Assembly (NCBI GenBank): GCA_905250025.1 | Contig: CAJNOJ010000184.1 | Span: 62,001 to 126,000, forward strand | Length of the DNA: 64,000 nucleotides | From: Adineta ricciae | Lineage: Eukaryota > Rotifera > Eurotatoria > Adinetida > Adinetidae | Reading direction: 5' to 3' | Shown: positions 1 to 10,728 of the stretch, piece after piece | Layout: every line of letters starts with the position of its first letter | How positions within the stretch are numbered: position 1 is the stretch's first letter | Position numbers and translations under genes: made by a program | Notes under the pieces: generated by a model | Databases searched by the model: none | What the model saw: the letters and a program-made list of their open reading frames with translations, nothing else | Told to the model about the DNA's origin: nothing

Positions 1-107
1 ATTCCAGTTTGATTAGAAGAAATTTCGTCATCTATATCTCTTTCTGTCATCGAATGACAATTCTTTCCTTCATCACATAATCAAAAACGGTAGACGACGC
101 GTCGAAT

Positions 108-576
108 ATGGTAGACTATCTATGTATAATTTCATTAATCATTATTCTCTTTGGTTCTGATAATACAAACAGACTTGATCCTATGTATTCCGACATGTAC
201 GCAGCTCATCAGGTAAATTCGAACATGTTTAATTGAGGAAAATGGTTAATTGAATTGGAAAATGATCCATGATAGTCGACCGTTTGTTCAGCGGTCGAGA
301 CTTTCTTCGTGGGACGATTCCCATTGGTTTTTTGGACTGAGCAAACGGTACTGATTAATATTTTTGAGTAGGAAATTTGTTTTCTCGGTTCGTGTGACAA
401 TGAGATCTTTTGTAAAGAAGAGGAGAAAGAAAAAGAAGAAAAAAAAGAAAACTGCAAAAAAGAAGATATATCACAATGCTCATTCGTTTTTTCATGCTCA
501 CATTGTTGTCCGCCTGTCATCGGTACTTGTGAAAATGATGATCTCCGCAGTTTGACAACGATCAACTATCGATTTA
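108..576 (+). CDS. Possible 5' exons of a small secreted protein (weak)
   Basis: An ATG at 108 opens a 35-codon reading frame. It starts with a hydrophobic stretch like a signal peptide (MVDYLCIISLIIILFG) and runs in phase 0 to a GT donor at 213. A second possible exon, 551-576, has a CAG acceptor and a strong GTAAGT donor. Downstream acceptors between 650 and 700 keep two different frames open, so the 3' structure cannot be decided from sequence. I do not recognise the product. If real, it is a short secreted protein or peptide precursor. The main alternative is a chance ORF in the 5' flank of the neighbouring genes. Confidence 0.25.
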
Positions 577-811
577 GTAAGTCGAAAGAAATATTTCTTT
601 TACATTATTTAAAGAGAAATCTTCGCATCTGTTGACAAGTGGACGTGAGAAGTTCTGTTGAGAGAATGTTCAAGAAGACAGTGCGAATAGCTTCGGCTTT
701 GACGAGTACATCGCATGTTTCACTTTCTATAAATCTCCAGGAAATGGTATGACTGAGATAAAGTACGAAATGAAGTGTTCTTTTTTCTTTCAGATGTAAT
801 TCTCTTCAAAA

Positions 812-1036
812 ATGTACGTGCTGCGAATAATCTTATTCCTCGATGTGACCTGTCTTCTTTCGTTTTTCGTGTTTTTCAATCCAATTCAATGTAAACCAAG
901 TAGTGGTGGACACCTATCATCACAACGCGCACGTCCTAGCTATCCATCTGGTGGAAACCAACAACCAAATTCTCTATTATGGAGTAGTTCTTGGCTTACA
1001 CCAGACTCTGGTGCCTGGTATGATAATGGTATGTAA
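812..1036 (+). CDS. Candidate small secreted peptide, unknown function
   Basis: A 74-codon ORF begins with a convincing signal peptide (hydrophobic core at residues 4-24, likely cleavage after FNPIQC). The mature part is rich in Ser, Gly and Pro and contains WSSSW and GAWYDNG. No dibasic cleavage sites or amidation motifs are visible, so a classical neuropeptide precursor is not supported. The ATG lies 17 nt after a TTTCAG acceptor. A GTATGT donor at 1029 could replace the stop at 1036 and join an exon beginning at 1217 that stops at 1299. I do not recognise a family. It lies just upstream of the nicotinic receptor on the same strand but has its own start and signal peptide. Confidence 0.35.
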   Translation: MYVLRIILFLDVTCLLSFFVFFNPIQCKPSSGGHLSSQRARPSYPSGGNQQPNSLLWSSSWLTPDSGAWYDNGM

Positions 1037-1398
1037 ACAGACGATCGTTATCGAAAATTCTTCTCTATATGAATATGAAAAGATGATATTACTTTTGATA
1101 TTACTCATGAGAACGATTAACTAGGCAGCTAGAGCAATAATTTCAACAATTTTTCTTGTTCTCTAAACAAAAAACAGATTAGAATAGTCTGTCCTGCTCT
1201 TTTTCTCTTTCGTCAGATCCTCATCGTCTCTCTAATCATCGTCGTCGTCTTCTTCTTCTTCTTGTTCTTGTCCTTCCTCCTTTTGTTCTATCTCTTTAAG
1301 AGAAAAGATATCCAGATCTTATTACATAAATAGAGTCAGTGATACATCAATAAATGACAAACTAATAAAAAACCTATTTTTTGATTATCGCCATCATC

Positions 1399-4198
1399 AT
1401 GTTCGTATTCGCGTTGTTTCTATTTTTCCTATTAACAAGTATCGCGCAAGTCTATTGTCAACTGATGTTTTCCAGTTTGACAATGCAAAATAAAGATAGC
1501 TCTTCGTCAGCATCATCTTCATCCAATCAACAAAATTCTCACTCGATGTTGAACTATTATCATCATCCGTATTATCATTTAGCATTCAATGAATCTGATC
1601 TAATACCGGATGAGCAACGTCTACTGGCCCAATTGTTAAGAAACTACGACCCATCTGCACGACCTGTATATAATGCATCGGACACTGTTAGTGTGGCGTT
1701 TGGTATTGCACTAACTCAACTTAGTGATATGGTATGTGAACAGATGATTGATGAAAGTTTTCGAAGATTATGTAAATATGCTTAGAATGAAAAAGAAGAA
1801 GCAGCGATGTGCAGTGAGATATAGATGAAAGGATATTTTTCTGTTTCTTTTTTGTTTGATTGACATAGTGAAGGTCAATCTTTGACATCGATAATTTAAT
1901 AAGACTTTTGTTCGCTTCGAGCAATATTCATATCGAAATGAATTGAAGAAAGAAATCGTTCTTAATTAGTTTCTCGTGAATCTCTGTTGTGCTTTAAGAG
2001 ACAATTACACGATACTCTTCATGTTAGACATGTCAAATTGGTTATCATGACACAAACATGAGACGTTCACAATCGCTTCTTCTTCTCACCTTATGAAAAA
2101 CAGGCTTTGACATCAAATGTTTATGCACATTATTAAATATCCTTTGCATGTCTGTTTAATTTAATCATATGTCAAGACGATTATTCTGTTGCGATGCACT
2201 TTGGACTTGTTGATTTGTTGTTTTCTTTTCAATAGGATGAGAGAAATCAAATTCTGACGACAAATATTTGGCTTGAACAGGTTTGTTGAATGTCAAGAAG
2301 AAAAGTTATTCTGTTTCTCTTCCTTTTTTGGTAAATAAAAGGAATGGATAGATCAACGTTTGGTATGGAATGCCTCGGATTTTAATGGTTTAACAACGCT
2401 TCGCTTACCATGCTCAAAGATCTGGTTGCCAGATATTGTTTTATACAATTCAGCAGACGATTATACCCAAGGTTATTATCAAAGTAAAGCCATGATTGAC
2501 AATACCGGACATGTATTTTGGCCACCGCCTGCAAAGTTTCGTTCCTCGTGCAAAATTGACGTGACTTTCTTCCCATTTGATGGTAAATGAAACGAAAATT
2601 TTCATTTGACAACGAGAGAAAAACAAACGACTTTTGTTTTCTTTATGTAATTCAGATCAATTATGTAAATTAAAATTTGGTTCATGGACGTACGATGCAG
2701 CTCAAGTCAACCTGACAAAACGACGTGATAGTGTCGATATGACAAATTACATTCGTTCAGGCGAATGGGATATCATACGAATTCTTGTCCAACGAAATGA
2801 TGTTACTTATGCATGTTGTCCGGGAATATTCTATCCTGATGTGACTATTTATGGTAAGAAGATATTGCTCTTCTATCTTCTTGAACATTTCTATCCTCTA
2901 TAGTGCATATACGTCGTCGAGTTTTGTACTATCTCTTCAATATTATATTTCCTTGTATATGGCTTTCGATTCTTTCGGTCCTCGGATTTTGGCTGCCGCC
3001 TGATTCAGGAGAAAAGATCACACTTGGTATAACTGTTCTTCTTGCTTTCTCCGTTTTCATGTTACTAATCGCCGAATCGATGCCTGCCACAAGCGAAATG
3101 GTCCCACTCATTGAAATCTATTTGACTGCGGTTATGGCATTTACATCGTTATCGATCGTATTAACAGTTTACGTCTTGCAATTGCATCATTCTGGTCCTG
3201 TTGTTATACCAATTCCACATACGTTCAAAAACACTTTAGTACGATATGTAGCACCAGTTATCGGCATGAGCAAGACCATTGAAATCTATGCACGTGAACA
3301 TAATTTGTTGGAAACCGATGATGTTTATCGGCGTTTTTCTCGGCGGCCATCGTTAACATCTGACATGCCAACACGAATTTCAGTCTATAAGGGAAGAAGT
3401 GAGAAACAGAAGGTCAAATATCGACAAAGTAATATATGACTATTTTCGAATATTTTTATTACAAAAGAAATTCTCGGAGGATCCACGATAATAATAGTTA
3501 TTTCATTAAAATAATATTATGTGAACTTTCTATTTTTTCACTGTTACTTAGTCTTATTCTTGTTAACATCTCTTATTGATAGACAAGGAAATTGCTTTTT
3601 CAACTTTGTTTCTTGTTTTCTTATAGACGCAAAGCAAACAAAAGATTTGGAATACGATGATGAAAACTACAACGATGAAGAGGAGCTGAAGAAAGAGTTT
3701 CTACCGAATATTCCAACAACAAATGGAGATCTTCTTTCGATTTCCTCATTGAATAAACGTCATCGACACCCTCATCATCAACAGCATCGTTCTCGACGTG
3801 CTGCCCCTCCAATTGTACTTATTCCCCAACAATCATCCTCGTCACCCATCCCTTCCCACTCTCGTTCACAATATAATTTGTTCAATTCAAATATGCACCT
3901 CTTGGAAAAACATCTCAAGTACTTACTTAATAAACAAAAGCTCGAAGAAGAACGAAGTGAAATCGTTAATGAATGGAAGTTAATGGCATTGATTATGGAT
4001 CGATTATTGTTTTGGTTATTCACAATTTTTACAATCCTAAGTACAGTTTTATGTTTAACCATTATCCCAATACTGAAAAATGCCGGATATATATCAGCTT
4101 TGTCACAAGAATTACTTGCAGATTTAAAATCGGTGGAAACGACAATGGGACGTGATGCTGCAGAACAAATGAAGGCTAATTTGACAGGAGGTGTGTAA
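1399..4198 (+). CDS. Nicotinic acetylcholine receptor alpha-type subunit
   Basis: Pentameric Cys-loop cation channel subunit of the plasma membrane, about 637 aa from six exons: 1399-1731, 2236-2280, 2342-2582, 2656-2853, 2904-3428 and 3627-4198; all phases agree. After a signal peptide come the loop A motif WLPDIVLYNSAD, the 13-residue Cys loop (CKIDVTFFPFDDQLC), loop B Trp in GSWTYDA, and the vicinal cysteines YACCPG of loop C. That cysteine pair marks an alpha, agonist-binding subunit. TM1-TM3 follow, with the pore-lining GEKITLGITVLLAFSVF. A long polar cytoplasmic loop precedes TM4 (WLFTIFTILSTVLCLTIIPIL). TM2 resembles alpha7/alpha9-type subunits; exact subtype is not claimed. The Ser-rich N-terminus (residues 30-50) and His/Ser-rich loop are lineage-specific. 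The start is the first ATG in frame with the signal peptide. Confidence 0.93.
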
Positions 4199-4721
4199 AA
4201 CATCTCAATTCCTTTCCTCATCGTTTTCTCAATCTATTATTTATGACAAAGTTTACCATTGGAGTTTGTTTCTATTATATATTTTTTCTCGCGAACAAGT
4301 TTTTTTTTATAAGTTAAATACAAAAACGATCAAAGATACGGAGCATCTTGACATTTCTGCCAAGTAGATATCAATATGTCCGCAATAACAGATTTGGTTT
4401 CATGCGCGTATACACGGTTTTAGTATCATCAGCGATATCTTCGCATAGTTTATCTCCAGGCATTTGTTTACAGAAGACATTTCTCAGATGAGAGTAATTT
4501 AGAAGGATATTCACTTTGTCCGACGATTCAGCGGATATTGCGACTTGAATCCGATAAACCTTTCAATACTACACACGCAGACAACGGTTAAATCATAACA
4601 TTGATAAAAAAGAAAATGAAGTAATCAATTAATAAACCTTCATTTCACGAAAATTTTAACAAATACGTTTACATTATCACTATCGCGGATATCTACGAGA
4701 AAAACTTTCATTCAAAATCGT
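4199..4721. other. Convergent intergenic gap, no gene seen
   Basis: This lies between the stop of the receptor gene and the stop of the minus-strand gene that follows. It is AT-rich, with poly-T runs near 4280-4310 and scattered stop codons in all frames. It presumably holds both 3' UTRs. No RNA gene, repeat or mobile element was recognised. Confidence 0.5.
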
Positions 4722-5162
4722 TTATTGTTCATTCAGTCGATCTATACACTCCCGAATTTGCTTAATAAGCTCGCCAGTCGAAGTAAGAACTTGAACCTAA
4801 GTTTAAACAATATGTAAACAAAACGAGAAAATAATAAAATAGTACTTTACCTTAGGCTCATACTTAGCAGCCCATTTTTGGTGAAACGCTTTGTTTCCAC
4901 AATACACAAATATCGAACAAATGTTACTGTGTTGATGAATTGTGGGGATCAAGTCCTTGCCCAGCGCACCACTAACGATAAAAATAATTCGCTTTACACC
5001 AACACCATCACGTCCAATAAATCGTTTACACTCGGACTCCTTAACAAATCCTACACAATTGCCAAATGCTTCTTCGAATGTTTTCAAAAGCTTCTGATTT
5101 TCTTCACTCTCGAAGATTGTTGTATCATACCAAACCAATTTAATTGAATTTGAATGCGTCAT
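4722..5162 (-). CDS. Stand-alone receiver-like domain protein of bdelloid type
   Basis: About 128 aa from two exons (5162-4851 and 4796-4722) joined at a 54 bp intron in phase 0. The fold pattern is alternating hydrophobic strands and helices: KLVWYD near the start, then RIIFIVSGALG, IPTIHQ, SIFVYCGNK and a C-terminal helix ending LNEQ. The series VWYD / FIVSGALG / IHxHxxICSIFVYCGNK is one I remember at the N-terminus of many predicted bdelloid rotifer proteins, where it precedes tetratricopeptide or ADP-ribosyltransferase regions. Here the gene stops after the domain. The shape suggests a Rossmann-like or response-regulator-receiver-like fold, but that is inference and no phosphoacceptor or catalytic role can be shown. 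Function is unknown. The lineage association comes from memory, not a search. Confidence 0.7.
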
Positions 5163-5586
5163 TTATATGAATGATGTATCAGATGACACCTGGTTTTTGT
5201 TAAAATGTCGTGTATAAGACAGTATAGATGAATACTCGTTGATTGTTTTTTGTTTTCAATACAGAATGCAACACGTGTACACTTGTTCTTTCGATAAAGA
5301 ATTTAAGTTTGCTTTCGATCATCCATTTTCGTTGAGATTTAATCGAGTAAAAGAAAAGAACGTTGAAAATGTCCAACTAAATGAAATGACGACATTGGAG
5401 AATTCCTTTTCGACGAAAGATGCGTGATTGCGCAGCATGTGTAGATGATTATCACGTGCGAAACCTTTCAAATCACATACTAAGCGTACGACATCAGCAG
5501 TATGATCCAATTGACTCATAATAAAGAACACGAGAAGTGTCCATGATTTTCTTTCGATGATTCATATACTTTAAAAAAATTTTTAT
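5163..5586. other. Gap, no supported gene
   Basis: The gap separates the receiver-like gene from the 3' end of the ABC transporter. Short overlapping ORFs on both strands (5239-5427 plus, 5319-5531 minus) show no recognisable motif and no consistent splice sites. They could be a decayed fragment, but I cannot support a gene here. Confidence 0.4.
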
Positions 5587-7847
5587 TTATTGAAACTTTT
5601 TCATTCGTAACAATTGCATATAAGCCATGAGAAAAAAAGTCAAAATAATGGCAGATAATGCAAGGATATTTTGCCAGAGATCCCACGTCGTTTCATGTGG
5701 AATCTGTCGGCGCGTCAAAATCTCTTCGCCTTTGGTTATGCAAATATCCGACTCAGACGAAAAACACAATGTCAAATTTCGGAATTCATTGATTGCTAAA
5801 GCATTTGATGCGTAACGAAACACACTTATCCATTGAATCCAACGAAGAAATGGAACAATACTTCCAAGGGCAATAAGAAATCCACTGAATAACATCATTG
5901 TTACATTACTGCTGACGACCATCACAAGTGCAACGCCTAAATAGTAAGAAAAGAGTCAGTATATCAGAACAAAACAAGCAAAAAAGACACTACCAAACGA
6001 TGCTGTACTTGCAGCAACGAAGTAACACATAGCTGCACCAAAAATCTTTGCCATTAGATTTGTTAATATAAAAAACCAAAAGCGACCAGTTGATCGATGA
6101 AGGTCCGTTAGGGTATAAGTGATCAATGCGTAAATTAAACAAGGTATCAAATGTACTAATGGAAGATCGATCATTAGTTTCGAAAGAAAAAAGCTCGAGA
6201 CACGATAATAACCACTGACATGTTCCTAAAAACAAACAGACAATCGCCAATCACTAAGAAATGTTTGAAATCATTATACATGAATAAAAAGTGCACGTTC
6301 TTTGATCAATGGTTCTAATGCACTCATTGCACTAAGTGCTTGACACGAAACAATGAAAAATATTGCACCGAACCGATTATACACTCCGGGATCGATTGTT
6401 CGCTCTAATTGTTTGAATATTAAACCCGTAAACAAGCCATAGATGATGACACTGATCACTTGAGAGATCACTAATCCTGGATGTCGTAGCGCGTTGCAGA
6501 ATGTTCGTTCAGCAATATAATAAAGTTCGGTTCTATATTTGGGAAGTGTGTGATGTTTTAATAAACCATTATATTGATTGTCTTGCATCTCATTTCGAAC
6601 TCTTTCGGCAATATTTGATTGGAGATAAGCTGCTCGAAGTTCATTTGCTGAATGTGTACTTGATTCGATAAGTATGTCAAGAACAAAGTCAGCAGGATTG
6701 TTATGCTCCTCACAAGTGAAACCAAGCGAAGCGAAATATGGCAAGACTTCGAGAGGTGAGCCTAAATAGATATTGTAACCACTAGATAAGAACAAAACAG
6801 TATCAAATAATTTAAATATGGAATAACGTGGTTGATGTATTGAGAAAATTATCGTTCCTAAAAAAACGAACAAAGTGAAGGATCAAAATCGAGGATCGAT
6901 TAGAAAATTCTTACGTCCTTGTTTGGACAAACTATACAGATAAGTCATTATATTTTGTGCTGTTGAAGCATCGAGACCTGTTATAATTTCGTGAAAATAT
7001 CTTCGACAAAGCCTATAAATAATTTACCAGTGGTAGGTTCGTCTAAGAAGAGAACATTCGGTGAGAGAACCAGTTCCATACCAATACTTGTTCTTTTCTT
7101 TTCTCCACCTGAAACACCTCGGACAAAATCAGTGCCAATCATAGTATTAGCACACGATAGCAGATCTAAATCATGAATAACTTGATCGACACGTTCTATT
7201 CGTTCATACATGTTGATCGAACGTGGTAGACGAATATTAGCCGAGAAAAGAAGATTCTCTCGAACAGTCAATGTTTCACTAATTATATCTACAATAATCA
7301 AAATAACAAGACAATAGAAAAACAAAAACATGTACCATCTTGTGTAACATATCCAATAGCGTATTTGAAATAGGATGGACGAGGTTGACCGGAGAGAAGA
7401 ACCGTTCCCGATAGACCACGACGATCCTTTCGGTCCGCAAGAATATCAAGTAGTGTAGATTTACCGCAACCAGTTGGTCCTATGAGTAAACACAAACCAT
7501 ATACAGAACAGAATGAATATTATCAATTAACCTAGAATAGCATTCATTCCCGGTGGAAAAATGCCCGAAACATCTGTAAGTATCTGCTTGTGCAATGTTG
7601 ATTTCCAAAATGATAATACATTCGCATTCCATGGAGGTAAGACTTTGCTTTGAAGTTTTTCATTACCGACTGTATAATTAATATTAGAAAATGTGATTGT
7701 AGTTGGAAGAAATTCTTGTTGATTTGTTATCATATTGACTGAATTATGCTGATGATTAACGAAATTTTGGGTTTTTAATAAGGGAAAAACAGTATCTTCT
7801 TTTTCACGATTGACTTCTATCAGCGTATTCATTTTCACTTCACTCAT
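5587..7847 (-). CDS. ABCG-family half transporter
   Basis: ATP-driven membrane exporter or lipid/xenobiotic transporter, about 647 aa. There are seven exons: 7847-7532, 7479-7336, 7288-7028, 6977-6915, 6857-6280, 6225-5994 and 5936-5587; all junctions keep phase. The nucleotide-binding domain comes first, as in ABCG proteins. It has Walker A GPTGCGKST (split over a 52 bp intron), the Q-loop TQDD, signature VSGGEKKR, Walker B VLFLDEPTTG and the H-loop SIHQPR. The transmembrane half follows, with about six hydrophobic segments and an extracellular loop containing cysteines (NLTLCFSSESDIC). Length and order match ABCG2-like half transporters, which work as dimers. All catalytic motifs are intact. 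Substrate cannot be told from sequence. The closest paralogue class (ABCG2 rather than white) is an inference from the overall layout. Confidence 0.93.
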
Positions 7848-8955
7848 GTTTGTAATCTAACCTCAAATGGAGTTATTGCATGATAAGAAAGAGAAACTAC
7901 ACGCAGCTTATCATCATCATCACTTCAATAACATATCATTTACGTTTCATTCGGACGTTAGGTCACCAATTGACAGAATAGTACAAAATCAACTGCAAGT
8001 AGACAGCACTATTCGATATAATTTTGCCAGTATCGACTACATTGCATTGTGTGCATTTATATTAGACTATTCCGATTACTCGTATGTGAAAATTCTCACC
8101 AATGTTATTTGTTGTTATGTTTATATGAATGTATTTCTCTTTTGTATTAGTTTCTCATGTGCATATTCAGATGAAAACTTTCGCTACAAAACAAACAAGA
8201 ACTCTTTCGTTTGAATTAAACTAGTTGACCATTTACATTTGCATAATCTCTTGTATTTCTACAGAAATATTCAAAAAGATATTTTGTATCATAAATAAAG
8301 TATTTTTTTCATTTCTCTCAGACATTAATTTAAGATGGCATATATAGATGATTTACTTCTGTTGTTTCTCATCACATCTTGTTTTCCTCAAAATCTACAA
8401 ATTATCTCAATTTAATAAAACTCTCTACGTATGTTCTGATCCACAGTGTTCACCTTTAACGCTTGTCAAATGGCAGCATATACAGCTGTGGCTGATTGTC
8501 ATACAATAATATTTCATCAATCAAACAAGCAATGTCAACTGTTTCTCGATAGCAGACTACTATCAGCTCGCTAGTCTCACTGCTGACTGTGCATTTTTTT
8601 TTTGGAATATGAAATTCCATTATGATGATTTATTTTAGACAAAGCAAATGCATATGTCTGTAGTAATATGATAATACTTGTTGGATATGACACGACTAGT
8701 CAAAACATAACTAACCAAGCCTTTGTGAACTATACATTTTGAGTGCCAATCCCAGGTCGAACAATCCCATATTCGGATCCCGACGATCTCGGATCCGGTG
8801 AGATCCGATCGGATCCAGCATCGGATTCGTTGACCTGGGAAGAGAACTTGTTGAACATGAGGATTTGATAAAAAAAACATCTAGTGAATGACTATTTATT
8901 TTATTTGAAAATTGCAGGAACATATGTAAAAAAAAAAAGTATCCTCAGATTTTGG
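7848..8955. other. Gap upstream of the ABC transporter
   Basis: This holds the probable promoter of the minus-strand ABC transporter at its left side and the 3' flank of the glycosyltransferase at its right. A 115-codon plus-strand ORF (7867-8214) has no recognisable domain and I regard it as chance. The one distinctive element is the GC-rich inverted-repeat island at 8750-8840, listed separately. Confidence 0.4.
8750..8840. repeat. GC-rich imperfect inverted repeat with nested GATC palindromes
   Basis: The outer arms are TCCCAGGTC(G)AACAATCC at 8750-8767 and the near reverse complement GGATTCGTTGACCTGGGA at 8823-8840. They differ by a one-base shift. Between them the hexamer GGATCC occurs three times, and a perfect 14 bp palindrome GATCCGATCGGATC lies at 8803-8816. 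The flanking arms GATCTC and GAGATC (8785-8790, 8800-8805) pair as well. Base composition is far richer in G+C than the surrounding AT-rich DNA. It could be a foldback mobile-element remnant, a structured RNA or a protein-binding array. No transposase or target duplication was seen. Confidence 0.6.
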
Positions 8956-10728
8956 TCATGGTGAAGGAGGAACTTTCGGCAAATCGTATAAACTGTGTAT
9001 AATACCATACTTTTTTCTTAATTCGCGTAATAATGTACGATTAAATGAACAACTGATATTATGACCATTATCTACGAAACCTCCTTCTTTCCATTGATTA
9101 TACTCATGAACAAAATCTTCAACCCAAAACTCTAAACACATAAATTTCCGATCTGGTAATCTTGTCGTTACTGAATCACAAAATGCTGGATCTTTCTCGC
9201 ACATTTCAACGAATAACTGTCCGTCGGGGGCTAAATTCTCTCGAGGATTGACGGGTAATTGAAAACCTTGAATAATCTGTTCACCTGCTTGACGAATTAA
9301 TTGTACTAAGTCTTCTTTTTTCATGCCACTCTGTCGTTTATTAATAGGATAATAAAGACCTTTGATATACGGTGTGCCACCTGTCATATGTTGCTCAAGA
9401 AAAGATGTGTAGGCTCTCGGTGTACCTTCAGAAGCCCATGGTCTTATCCCTCCAATATTAATCGTAACACTTCCATCAGATAAGAAGGTCTGATACATTT
9501 GACCTGTTCCTGGACCAGTGATATGAATATCCATTTGACGAAGAATTTTTAATTGTGCTATGAAATTATTATCCAATATTTCATAGGTCGGTGATCGTGA
9601 ATCAGCTGCAGTAGTGTTGACTACTAGTGCACTCATGTTTTGTGCTTTGATCATATGATAATATATATATGTTACATTGATCAGTGGCCATTTTAACGCA
9701 CTCGAATTACGTCTTGTTTGATTCATGTTTGAATAAGTGTAGTTATTAATTTCATTCATAGCATCAGTCATTTCCTTCCGATCATTCGGGGTGAAACGTT
9801 TGTTATCGATCACATATGCTTGTAGAATATCATTTGGTGTTCGATATTCTGATGAAGATTTATGTCGACGAATCAAAGGAACGAAACCATGTTGTCGATA
9901 CATACGATCACGAAATAATCTTGATGCATCTAGTTCAACACCGCCAGGTAATTGTAGATTAGGTCGCGTACAACGTTGACACATAGCTCCACTGCCCATA
10001 ACCATTTCATCGAATACAAACCATTGATCTTGGGATAGTTTATTGAGAACTCGTTGTTTAAGAATTCCGAGACCAGCAAAACGACTGTAAATATCTTCAC
10101 TCCAACAATCGTTGCAATCATCAATACCGGCTAGGATACGAAATGGATGAAGATGTCGAGGTGGAAAACGAACCATTGCAACATATGCTGGATAGAGTCC
10201 ATCAAAAAGAGCGTGTCCAATATTGTGATGCCAAGATTGACTAAAGTAAAGTGTAACATGAGGAAATCGTTTTGGACTGATAATACGAAGAACGAATGAT
10301 TCGAGATCAGCGTATGTATTAAATTCGCGTTTATTTGGCACTAGCGGCCACAAGTAAAAAGCATTTGTTCGTACAGAATGTGTTGGCAAAGATCTTCCTT
10401 TTACTAGTAGCATCGTAAATACACTGTTAATATAATATAGATTCTGATATAGACATGATTGATTGTAGACAGGTCCAACACATTGAACTGTCGTCTCTAG
10501 TGTCTTATTGTTGTAGGATAATGATTGGTTTGATGAATTTGTAAATATGTCAGTGAATGGTTTTTCTAATACACAACGAGTTCGGTTCATTAAGAAATAT
10601 TCGAGTTTTGGATGAATGCGGAGCATATCATTCTGGAACATAAGGACGAGGATAATAACGAAGCAAACGAACATGATTAAACGGAGAGAGACGCTTTTAG
10701 AGAAGTTTTGCAATAATTCGTTAGCCAT
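8956..10728 (-). CDS. Type II membrane glycosyltransferase, GT61 (DUF563)-like
   Basis: A single uninterrupted ORF of 590 codons. An N-terminal signal anchor (residues about 15-31, LRLIMFVCFVIILVLMF) suggests a type II Golgi or ER protein with a lumenal catalytic domain. Several N-glycosylation sequons lie in the stem (for example NRT, NSS, NQS). The motif SQSWHHNIGHALFDGLYP near residue 165 matches the conserved HN..H...D region of GT61 enzymes. A later block GPGTGQMYQTFLSDGSVTI resembles the nucleotide-sugar-site glycine stretch of the same family. GT61 includes EOGT and POMGNT2, which transfer GlcNAc, and plant xylosyltransferases. Donor and acceptor here are unknown. The lack of introns contrasts with every neighbouring long gene and is compatible with retroposition or lateral gain. 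Confidence 0.65.
   Translation of the reverse strand: MANELLQNFSKSVSLRLIMFVCFVIILVLMFQNDMLRIHPKLEYFLMNRTRCVLEKPFTDIFTNSSNQSLSYNNKTLETTVQCVGPVYNQSCLYQNLYYINSVFTMLLVKGRSLPTHSVRTNAFYLWPLVPNKREFNTYADLESFVLRIISPKRFPHVTLYFSQSWHHNIGHALFDGLYPAYVAMVRFPPRHLHPFRILAGIDDCNDCWSEDIYSRFAGLGILKQRVLNKLSQDQWFVFDEMVMGSGAMCQRCTRPNLQLPGGVELDASRLFRDRMYRQHGFVPLIRRHKSSSEYRTPNDILQAYVIDNKRFTPNDRKEMTDAMNEINNYTYSNMNQTRRNSSALKWPLINVTYIYYHMIKAQNMSALVVNTTAADSRSPTYEILDNNFIAQLKILRQMDIHITGPGTGQMYQTFLSDGSVTINIGGIRPWASEGTPRAYTSFLEQHMTGGTPYIKGLYYPINKRQSGMKKEDLVQLIRQAGEQIIQGFQLPVNPRENLAPDGQLFVEMCEKDPAFCDSVTTRLPDRKFMCLEFWVEDFVHEYNQWKEGGFVDNGHNISCSFNRTLLRELRKKYGIIHSLYDLPKVPPSP

Noticed and set aside
421..466. A lysine-coding AAG/AAA tract that looked like a nuclear localisation signal
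   Set aside because: It is a purine-rich low-complexity run in a likely intron or UTR, not part of a supported protein.
7867..8214. A 115-codon plus-strand ORF with a His run upstream of the ABC transporter
   Set aside because: It overlaps the promoter side of the transporter and shows no domain or exon structure.
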